From positions 73,195,749 through 73,259,748 of the forward strand of contig CM026387.1 in assembly GCA_014843695.1 (NCBI GenBank): DNA of 64,000 nucleotides, written 5' to 3'. Positions 1 to 10,700 of this stretch are shown here, piece by piece. The stretch's first letter is position 1. Each line of letters begins with the position of its first letter. The stretch is from Archivesica marissinica (taxonomy: Eukaryota > Mollusca > Bivalvia > Venerida > Vesicomyidae). The position numbers were made by a program, and so were the translations under genes. The notes beneath the pieces are model-generated. The model worked only from the letters and a program-made list of their open reading frames with translations, was not told the DNA's origin and searched no databases.

Positions 1-578
1 TGTATTAAGAGACCATTTGCATTAAGAGACCACTTGTATTAAGAGACCACTTGTATTAAGAGACCACTTGCATTAGGAGACCACTTGCATTAAGAGGCCA
101 CTTGTATTAAGAGGCCACTTGTATTAAGAGACCACTTGCATTAAGAGACCACTTGCATTAAGAGACCACTTGTATTAAGAGACCACTTGCATTAAGAGAG
201 CACTTGCATTAAGAGACCACTTGTATTAGGAGACCACTTGCATTAAGAGGCCACTTGTATTAAGAGACCATTTGCATTAAGAGACCACTTGTATTAAGAG
301 ACCACTTGTATTAAGAGACCACTTGCATTAGGAGACCACTTGCATTAAGAGGCCACTTGTATTAAGAGGCCACTTGTATTAAGAGACCACTTGCATTAAG
401 AGACCACTTGCATTAAGAGACCACTTGCATTAAGAGGCCACTTGTATTAAGAGACCACTTGCATTAAGAGGCCACTTGTATTAAGAGACCACTTGCATTA
501 GGAGACCACTTGCATTAAGAGGCCACTTGTATTAAGAGACCACTTGCATTAAGAGACCACTTGCATTAAGAGACCACT
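1..578. repeat. 17-bp minisatellite, about 34 copies
   Basis: Tandem units of about 17 bp with core ATTAAGAGACCACTTG, varying mainly at C/T before ATTA and A/G in AGAGACC or AGAGGCC. The array runs off the left edge. About 80 bp after it (near 660-690) a single inverted, diverged copy (GTCTCTTAATACAAG) is followed by TTTGACTGTA, the same end sequence as the CAGTC-type MITEs elsewhere in the window. This suggests the array is an expanded interior of such an element. Confidence 0.95.
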
Positions 579-690
579 TTTCTGTTCCTGTTTGTGCTGT
601 TAAAAAACAAATTAGCCTGTATTAACTATTAAAGAGACCGTTCCTGCTTGCCCTTCCCGTTGGTTGTCTCTTAATACAAGTTTGACTGTA
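579..690. mobile_element. right end of a CAGTC-type TIR element carrying the 17-bp array
   Basis: Unique sequence follows the 17-bp array and ends in CTTAATACAAGTTTGACTGTA, an inverted copy of one array unit joined to a TTTGACTG terminus flanked by TA. The left end would lie outside the window. A relic of the same type is seen at 20763-20815 (AAGTGGTCTCTTG and CAAGTTTGACTATA). Assignment is by resemblance only. Confidence 0.5.
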
Positions 691-890
691 TCTCACATTC
701 CACTAGAGCTGACGAGACAATTACTTATGGAAAACGTGTTTTGAACAAAACCGGAGGTAATCCAGGACAGCTGATATTGAGTGGGTTTTACAAAATATCA
801 ACATAATTCATGTTACAGTGACTTAAAGATAATGTACCAGTTAACACCACACGTAAACAATCTACAGACGTGCTTAGATAAAACATACTT

Positions 891-1067
891 CAGGCCCGTA
901 GCCACACTGAGGAAAATGAGGCATTCGCCTCGGTTTGAATTTGGCAAGTAACGACACGTATAGGAAAACTGTGATAAAACTGCCTTCAGAATGCACAGAC
1001 AAGCACCCACAAAATAATTTGGGGGGGGGGGGGGCTCGGTTATTTTCAGATTCTGGCTACGGCACTG
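891..1067. mobile_element. MITE with CAGTGCCGTAGCCA-type ends
   Basis: A 177-bp element bounded by imperfect inverted repeats (CAGGCCCGTAGCCA on the left; TGGCTACGGCACTG on the right). It is flanked by a perfect 5-bp direct repeat TACTT (886-890 and 1068-1072). A run of 14 G lies at 1021-1034. CAGG/CAGT termini recall hAT elements, but hAT duplications are usually 8 bp, so the superfamily is uncertain. Confidence 0.75.
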
Positions 1068-1625
1068 TACTTCCATGCAATTAAGCTAAATGTTTAAGCC
1101 GAGAACTATTTACATGTGTGCAGCATCGCTCTGTTGGGAAGTGCGTGCAACTTCCTTTTTTATGCCTGTGTATCTCGTACAGAATTTGTATATACTATAT
1201 AGTAATTTTCCTTTAGCAATCAAATCAATTATTTTGGCATGTATATATGTATATATATATCTATCAAGATGGTTTTCTGCTAAACAGCTTCCAGTAACTG
1301 AAAAGGCCAATAAATATCCAGCAATCGCTCGTTTCTTTGCCACTATCGTTACTACTTACTACCCATAAGATTTGCAATAACAATTATTTCTTTACTTGCA
1401 TTTCAACTGCTACCTCAAAATTCTGGAATTTTCAATCAATTCTTCACTGGAATTTGTTCGTCCAAATGCAACATTCTTGGAATTTTCTATCAACAATTAT
1501 AAATTTTATTTGAATTTCCACTGTTAGTACACAATTCCTGGAATATCCAGTCACATGATTTTTGCGCTTAAGATAATTTTCTGTCGTTAATTCTCAGTTC
1601 CAATATTATTCTATCTACTATCCCA
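1068..1625. other. 3' flank and 3' UTR of SRP19
   Basis: AT-rich sequence downstream of the SRP19 stop codon on the minus strand. TTTATT at 1505-1510 reads AATAAA on the minus strand, about 115 nt past the stop, and is the best polyadenylation signal candidate. Short open frames at 1090-1368 and 1110-1343 show no protein family features. Confidence 0.5.
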
Positions 1626-1768
1626 TCATTTTCCACCTTTTCTTCCCTTCTTCTTCTGTGATTTGCCGCCTTGTTGTTGCTGCGTATTCTGCTGGGATCC
1701 GGCACCACCGTGAAGTCGAGATTTCAACTTGGGTATCGTTTCACCAAGGTATAGTAGTATAGACTGTC
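1626..1768 (-). CDS. SRP19: SRP19 exon 5 (3' terminal)
   Basis: Acceptor TTTTTTACAG|GACAG completes an Arg codon, then QSILLYLGETIPKLKSR and a Gly/Gln/Lys-rich tail ending KKKGRKGGK and TGA. The basic tail is typical of animal SRP19. Confidence 0.92.
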
Positions 1769-4700
1769 CTGTAAAAAACAAATGAAATTTCAGTTTAATA
1801 CCTAGTTAGTGGTCAACCGGTCACCTGTACAGTCAAACCTGTGTTAGTGGTCAACCGGTCACCTCTACAGTCAAACCTGTGCTAGTGGTCAACTGGTCAC
1901 CTCTACAGTCAAACCTGTGTTAGTGGTCAACCGGTCACCTCTACGGTCAAACCTGTGTTAGTGGTCAACCGGTCACCTCTACAGTCAAACCTGTGTCAGT
2001 GGTCAACCGGTCACCTCTACAGTCAAACCTGTGCTAGTGGTCAACTGGTCACCTCTACATTCAAACCTGTGTTAGTGGTCAAATGGTCACCTCTATGGTC
2101 AAACCTGTGTTAGTGGTCAACCGGTCACCTCTACAGTCAAACCTGTGTTAGTGGTCAACCGGTCACCTCTACAGTCAAACCTGTATTAGTGGTCAACCAG
2201 TCACCTCTACAGTCAAACCTGTGTTAGTGGTCAACTGGTCACCTCTACCGTCAACCCTGTGTTAGTGGTCAACCGGTCACCTCTACAATCAAACCTGTGT
2301 TAGTGGTCACCTCTACAGTTAAACCTGTGTCAGTGGTCAACTGTTCACTTCTAGTCAAACCTGTGTTAGTGGTCAACTGGTCACCTCTACAGTCAAACCT
2401 GTCTCAATGGTCAACCGGTCACCTCTACAGTCAAACATGTGTTAGTGGTCAACCGGTCACCTCTACAGTCAAACCTGTCTCAATGGTCAAATGGTCACCT
2501 CTACCGTCAACCCTGTGTTAGTGGTCAACCGGTCACCTCTACAATCAAACCTGTGTTAGTGGTCACCTCTACAGTTAAACTTGTGTCAGTGGTCAACTGT
2601 TCACTTCTAGTCAAACCTGTGTTAGTGGTCAACTGGTCACCTCTACAGTAAAACCTGTCTCAATGGTCAACCGGTCACCTCTACAGTCAAACCTGTCTCA
2701 ATGGTCAACCGGTCACCTCTACAGTCAAACCTGTCTCAATGGTCAACCGGTCACCTCTACAGTCAAACCTGTCTCAATGGTCAACCGGTCACCTCTACTG
2801 TCAAACCTGTGTTAGTGGTCAACCGGTCACCTCTACAGTCAAACCTGTCTCAATGGTCAACCGGTCACCTCTACAGTCAAACCTGTCTCAATGGTCAACC
2901 GGTCACCTCTACAGTCAAACCTGTCTCAATGGTCAACCGGTCACCTCTACAGTCAAACCTGTCTCAATGGTCAACCGGTCACCTCTACAGTCAAACCTGT
3001 CTCAATGGTCAACCGGTCACCTCTACAGTCAAACCTGTCTCAATGGTCAACCGGTCACCTCTACAGTCAAACCTGTCTCAATGGTCAACCGGTCACCTCT
3101 ACAGTCAAACCTGTCTCAATGGTCAACCGGTCACCTCTACAGTCAAACCTGTCTCAATGGTCAACCGGTCACCTCTACAGTCAAACCTGTCTCAATGGTC
3201 AACCGGTCACCTCTACAGTCAAACCTGTCTCAATGGTCAACCGGTCACCTCTACAGTCAAACCTGTCTCAATGGTCAACCGGTCACCTCTACAGTCAAAC
3301 CTGTCTCAATGGTCAACCGGTCACCTCTACAGTCAAACCTGTCTCAATGGTCAACCGGTCACCTCTACAGTCAAACCTGTCTCAATGGTCAACCGTCACC
3401 TCTACAGTCAAACCTGTTATGGTCACGGTCACCTCTACAGTCAAACCTGTCTCAATGGTCAACTCACCTCTACAGTCAAACCTGTCTCAATGGTCAACCG
3501 GTCACCTCTACAGTCAAACCTGTGTTAGTGGTCAACCGATCACCTCTACAGTAAAACCTGTCTCAATGGTCAACCGGTCACCTATACTGTCAAACCTGTG
3601 TTAGTGGTCAACCGGTCACCTCTACTGTCAAACCTGTGTTAGTGGTCAACCGGTCACCTCTACAGTCAAACCTGTGTTAGTGGTCAATCGATCACCTCTA
3701 CAGTCAAACCTGTGTTAGTGGTCAACCGGTCACCTCTACAGTCAAACCTGTCTCAATGGTCAACCGGTCACCTCTACAGTCAAACCTGTCTCAATGGTCA
3801 ACTGGTCACCTCTACAGTCAAACCTGTCCCAATGGTCAACCGGTCACCTCTACAGTCAAACCTGTCTCAATGGTCAACCGGTCACCTATACTGTCAAACC
3901 TGTCTCAATGGTCAACCGGTCACCTATACTGTCAAACCTGTGTTAGTGGTCAAGCGGTCACCTCTACAGTCAAACCTGTCTCAATGGTCAACCGGTCACC
4001 TATACTGTCAAACCTGTGTTAGTGGTCAAGCGGTCACCTCTACAGTCAAACCTGTCTCAATGGTCAACCGGTCACCTCTACAGTCAAACCTGTCCCAATG
4101 GTCAACCGGTCACCTCTACAGTCAAACCTGTCTCAATGGTCAACCGGTCACCTCTACAATCAAACCTGTCTCAATGGTCAACCGGTCATCTCTACAGTCA
4201 AACCTGTCTCAATGGTCAACCGGTCACCTCTACAGTCAAACCTGTCTCAATGGTCAACCGGTCACCTCTACAGTCAAACCTGTGTTAGTGGTCAACCGTC
4301 ACCTCTACAGTCAAACCTGTCTCAATGGTCAACCGGTCACCTCTACAGTCAAACCTGTCTCAATGGTCAACCGGTCACCTATACTGTCAAACCTGTCTCA
4401 ATGGTCAACCGGTCACCTATACTGTCAAACCTGTGTTAGTGGTCAAGCGGTCACCTCTACAGTCAAACCTGTCTCAATGGTCAACCGGTCACCTATACTG
4501 TCAAACCTGTTAGTGGTCAAGCGGTCACCTATACTGTCAAACCTGTCTCAATGGTCAACCGGTCACCTCTACAGTCAAACCTGTCTCAATGGTCAACCGG
4601 TCACCTCTACAGTCAAACCTGTCTCAATGGTCAACCGGTCACCTCTACAGTCAAACCTGTGCTAGTGGTCAACTGGTCACCTCTACAGTCAAACCTGTGT

Positions 4701-7700
4701 TAGTGGTCAAATGGTCACCTCTATGGTCAAACCTGTGTTAGTGGTCAACCGGTCACCTCTACAGTCAAACCTGTGTTAGTGGTCAACCGGTCACCTCTAC
4801 AGTCAAACCTGTGTTAGTGGTCAACCGGTCACCTCTACAGTCAAACCTGTCTCAATGGTCAACCGTCACCTCTACAGTCAAACCTGTGTCAATGGTCAAC
4901 CGGTCACCTCTACAGTCAAACCTGTCTCAATGGTCAACCGGTCACCTCTACAGTCAAACCTGTCTCAATGGTCAACCGGTCACCTCTACAGTCAAACCTG
5001 TCTCAATGGTCAACGGTCACCTCTACAGTCAAACCTGTCTCAATGGTCAACCGGTCACCTCTACAGTCAAACCTGTCTCAATGGTCAACCGGTCACCTCT
5101 ACAGTCAACCTGTTATGGTCAACCGGTCACCTCTAAGTCAAACCTGTCTCAATGGTCACCGGTCACCTCTACAGTCAACCTGTGTTAGTGGTCAACCGGT
5201 CACCTCTACAGTCAAACCTGTCTCAATGGTCAACCGGTCACCTCTACAGTCAAACCTGTCTCAATGGTCACCTCTACAGTCAAACCTGTCTCAATGGTCA
5301 ACCGGTCACCTCTACAGTCAAACCTGTCTCAATGGTCAACCGGTCACCTCTACAGTCAAACCTGTCTCAATGGTCAACCGGTCACCTCTACAGTCAAACC
5401 TGTCTCAATGGTCAACCGGTCACCTCTACAGTCAAACCTGTCTCAATGGTCAACCGGTCACCTCTACAGTCAAACCTGTCTCAATGGTCAACCGGTCACC
5501 TCTACAGTCAAACCTGTCTCAATGGTCAACCGGTCACCTCTACAGTCAAACCTGTCTCAATGGTCAACCGGTCACCTCTACAGTCAAACCTGTCTCAATG
5601 GTCAACCGGTCACCTCTACAGTCAAACCTGTCTCAATGGTCAACCGGTCACCTCTACAGTCAAACCTGTCTCAATGGTCAACCGGTCACCTCTACAGTCA
5701 AACCTGTCTCAATGGTCAACCGGTCACCTCTACAGTCAAACCTGTCTCAATGGTCAACCGGTCACCTCTACAGTCAAACCTGTCTCAATGGTCAACCGGT
5801 CACCTCTACAGTCAAACCTGTCTCAATGGTCAACCGGTCACCTCTACAGTCAAACCTGTCTCAATGGTCAACCGGTCACCTCTACAGTCAAACCTGTGTT
5901 AGTGGTCAAGCGGTCACCTATACTGTCAAACCTGTCTCAATGGTCAACCGGTCACCTCTACAGTCAAACCTGTCTCAATGGTCAACCGGTCACCTCTACA
6001 GTCAAACCTGTCTCAATGGTCAACCGGTCACCTCTACAGTCAAACCTGTCTCAATGGTCAACTGGTCACCTCTACAGTCAAACCTGTGTTAGTGGTCAAG
6101 CGGTCACCTCTACAGTCAAACCTGTGTTAGTGGTCAACCGGTCACCTCTACAGTCAAACCTGTCTCAATGGTCAACCGGTCACCTCTACAGTCAAACCTG
6201 TGTTAGTGGTCAACCGGTCACCTCTACAGTCAAACCTGTCTCAATGGTCAACCGGTCACCTCTACAGTCAAACCTGTGTTAGTGGTCAAGCGGTCACCTC
6301 TACAGTCAAACCTGTCTCAATGGTCAACCGGTCACCTATACTGTCAAACCTGTGTTAGTGGTCAAGCGGTCACCTCTACAGTCAAACCTGTCTCAATGGT
6401 CAACCGGTCACCTCTACAGTCAAACCTGTCTCAATGGTCAACCGGTCACCTCTACAGTCAAACCTGTCTCAATGGTCAACCGGTCACCTCTACAGTCAAA
6501 CTGTGTTAGTGGTCAACGGTCACCTCTACAGTCAAACCTGTCTCAATGGTCAACCGGTCACCTCTACAGTCAAACCTGTCTCAATGGTCAACCGGTCACC
6601 TCTACAGTCAAACCTGTCTCAATGGTCAACCGGTCACCTCTACAGTCAAACCTGTCTCAATGGTCAACCGGTCACCTCTACAGTCAAACCTGTCTCAATG
6701 GTCAACCGGTCACCTCTACAGTCAAACCTGTCTCAATGGTCAACCGGTCACCTCTACAGTCAAACCTGTCTCAATGGTCAACCGGTCACCTCTACAGTCA
6801 AACCTGTCTCAATGGTCAACCGGTCACCTCTACAGTCAAACCTGTCTCAATGGTCAACCGGTCACCTCTACAGTCAAACCTGTCTCAATGGTCAACCGGT
6901 CACCTCTACAGTCAAACCTGTCTCAATGGTCAACCGGTCACCTCTACAGTCAAACCTGTCTCAACGGTCACTTACGTCAAACCTGTCTAATGGTCAACCG
7001 GTCACCTCTACAGTCAAACCTGTCTCAATGGTCAACCGGTCACCTCTACAGTCAAACCTGTCTCAATGGTCACCTCTACAGTCAAACCTGTCCAATGGTC
7101 AACCGGTCACCTCTACAGTCAAACCTGTCTCAATGGTCAACCGGTCACCTCTACAGTCAAACCTGTCTCAATGGTCAACCGGTCACCTCTACAGTCAAAC
7201 CTGTCTCAATGGTCAACCGGTCACCTCTACAGTCAAACCTGTCTCAATGGTCAACCGGTCACCTCTACAGTCAAACCTGTGTTAGTGGTCAACCGATCAC
7301 CTCTACAGTAAAACCTGTCTCAATGGTCAACCGGTCACCTATACTGTCAAACCTGTGTTAGTGGTCAACCGGTCACCTCTACTGTCAAACCTGTGTTAGT
7401 GGTCAACCGGTCACCTCTACAGTCAAACCTGTGTTAGTGGTCAATCGATCACCTCTACAGTCAAACCTGTGTTAGTGGTCAACCGGTCACCTCTACAGTC
7501 AAACCTGTCTCAATGGTCAACCGGTCACCTCTACAGTCAAACCTGTCTCAATGGTCAACTGGTCACCTCTACAGTCAAACCTGTCCCAATGGTCAACCGG
7601 TCACCTCTACAGTCAAACCTGTCTCAATGGTCAACCGGTCACCTATACTGTCAAACCTGTCTCAATGGTCAACCGGTCACCTATACTGTCAAACCTGTGT

Positions 7701-10700
7701 TAGTGGTCAAGCGGTCACCTCTACAGTCAAACCTGTCTCAATGGTCAACCGGTCACCTATACTGTCAAACCTGTGTTAGTGGTCAAGCGGTCACCTCTAC
7801 AGTCAAACCTGTCTCAATGGTCAACCGGTCACCTCTACAGTCAAACCTGTCCCAATGGTCAACCGGTCACCTCTACAGTCAAACCTGTCTCAATGGTCAA
7901 CCGGTCACCTCTACAATCAAACCTGTCTCAATGGTCAACCGGTCACCTCTACAGTCAAACCTGTCTCAATGGTCAACCGGTCACCTCTACAGTCAAACCT
8001 GTCTCAATGGTCAACCGGTCACCTCTACAGTCAAACCTGTGTTAGTGGTCAACTCTACAGTCAAACCTGTCTCAATGGTCAACCGGTCACCTCTACAGTC
8101 AAACCTGTCTCAATGGTCAACCGGTCACCTATACTGTCAAACCTGTCTCAATGGTCAACCGGTCACCTATACTGTCAAACCTGTGTTAGTGGTCAAGCGG
8201 TCACCTCTACAGTCAAACCTGTCTCAATGGTCAACCGGTCACCTATACTGTCAAACCTGTGTTAGTGGTCAAGCGGTCACCTATACTGTCAAACCTGTCT
8301 CAATGGTCAACCGGTCACCTCTACAGTCAAACCTGTCTCAATGGTCAACCGGTCACCTCTACAGTCAAACCTGTCTCAATGGTCAACCGGTCACCTCTAC
8401 AGTCAAACCTGTCTCAATGGTCAACCGGTCACCTCTACAGTCAAACCTGTCTCAATGGTCAACCGGTCACCTCTACAGTCAAACCTGTCTCAATGGTCAA
8501 CCGGTCACCTCTACAGTCAAACCTGTCTCAATGGTCAACCGGTCACCTCTACAGTCAAACCTGTCTCAATGGTCAACCGGTCACCTCTACAGTCAAACCT
8601 GTCTCAACGGTCACCTCTACAGTCAAACCTGTCTCAATGGTCAACCGGTCACCTCTACAGTCAAACCTGTCTCAATGGTCAACCGGTCACCTCTACAGTC
8701 AAACCTGTCTCAATGGTCAACCGGTCACCCAAACCTGTGTTAGTTGTCAAGCGGTCAACTATTATAACATTACTTAAGATAATGATTTGTAGAAAATGTT
8801 TCGTTCAGCTGCCACATCTCCATATTTTGAGCTCAGGAAGATGGAACACAGTACACAGAACAAGTAAAACACTGGTCTTGTCTTTAGCAATGTCCATCTA
8901 CAATAACATGAGAACAAAATACTACTCAGATAGGAAAAGCACACAAAAACCAGTCAACCGGTCACCTCTACAGTCAAACCTGTCTCAATGGTCAACCGGT
9001 CACCTATACTGTCAAACCTGTCTCAATGGTCAACCGGTCACCTATACTGTCAAACCTGTGTTAGTGGTCAAGCGGTCACCTCTACAGTCAAACCTGTCTC
9101 AATGGTCAACCGGTCACCTATACTGTCAAACCTGTGTTAGTGGTCAAGCGGTCACCTCTACAGTCAAACCTGTCTCAATGGTCAACCGGTCACCTCTACA
9201 GTCAAACCTGTCCAATGGTCAACCGGTCACCTCTACAGTCAAACCTGTCTCAATGGTCAACCGGTCACCTCTACAGTCAAACCTGTCTCAATGGTCAACC
9301 GGTCACCTCTACAGTCAAACCTGTCTCAATGGTCAACCGGTCACCTCTACAGTCAAACCTGTCTCAATGGTCAACCGGTCACCTCTACAGTCAAACCTGT
9401 CTCAATGGTCAACCGGTCACCTCTACAGTCAAACCTGTCTCAATGGTCAACCGGTCACCTCTACAGTCAAACCTGTCTCAATGGTCAACCGGTCACCTCT
9501 ACAGTCAAACCTGTCTCAATGGTCAACCGGTCACCCAAACCTGTGTTAGTTGTCAAGCGGTCAACTATTATAACATTACTTAAGATAATGATTTGGTAGA
9601 AAATGTTTCGTTCAGCTGCCACAAATCTCCATATTTTGAGCTCAGGAAGATGGAACACAGTACACAGAACAAGTAAAACACTGGTCTTGTCTTTAGCAAT
9701 GTCCATCTTGACAATAACATGAGAACAAAATACTACTCAGATAGGAAAAGCACACAAAAACCATCAGGTATATACGAGTAATAGAGGAACACGGGTACAA
9801 TGTTTTTACCCATTGGCTAATAGAGGAACACGGGTACAATGTTTTTACCCATTGGCTAATAGAGGAACTCTGGTACAATGTTTTTACCCATTGATTATAG
9901 AGGAACACGGGTACAATGTTTTTACCCATTGGCTAATAGAGGAACTCTGGTACAATGTTTTTACCCATTGGCTAATAGAGGAACTCTGGTACAATGTTTT
10001 TACCCATTGGCTAATAGAGGAACTCGGGTACAAAGTTTTTACCCATTGACTAATAGAGGAACTCGGGTACAAAGTTTTTACGGGTAACCCATTGGCTAAT
10101 AGAGGAACACGGGTACAAAGTTTTTACGGGTAACCCATTGGCTAATAGAGGAACACGGGTACAAAGTTTTTACGGGTAACCCATTGGCTAATAGAGGAAC
10201 ACGGGTACAATGTTTTTACCCATTGGCTAATAGAGGAACACGGGTACAATGTCTTTACGGGTAACCCATTGGCTAATAGAGGAACACGGGTACAATGTTT
10301 TTACAGGTAACCCATTGGCTAATAGAGGAACACGGGTACAATGTTTTTACGGGTAACCCATTGGCTAATAGAGGAACACGGGTACAATGTTTTTACCCAT
10401 TGGCTAATAGAGGAACACGGGTACAAAGTTTTTACCTATTGGCTAATAGAGGAACACGGGTACAATGTTTTTACCCATTGGCTAATAGAGGAACACGGGT
10501 ACAATGTTTTTACCCATTGGCTAATAGAGGAACACGGGTACAAAGTTTTTACGGGTAACCCATTGGCTAATAGAGGAACACGGGTACAAAGTTTTTACCC
10601 ATTGGCTAATAGAGGAACTCGGGTACAATGTTTTTACCCATTGGCTAATAGAGGAACACGGGTACAATGTTTTTACCCATTGGCTAATAGAGGAACACGG

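Noticed and set aside
2297..9599. Many long plus-strand ORFs (up to 424 codons) as a repetitive secreted or structural protein
   Set aside because: All three frames are open with the same 38-residue period because three 38-bp units make 114 bp. They lie in an SRP19 intron and have no splice or start logic.
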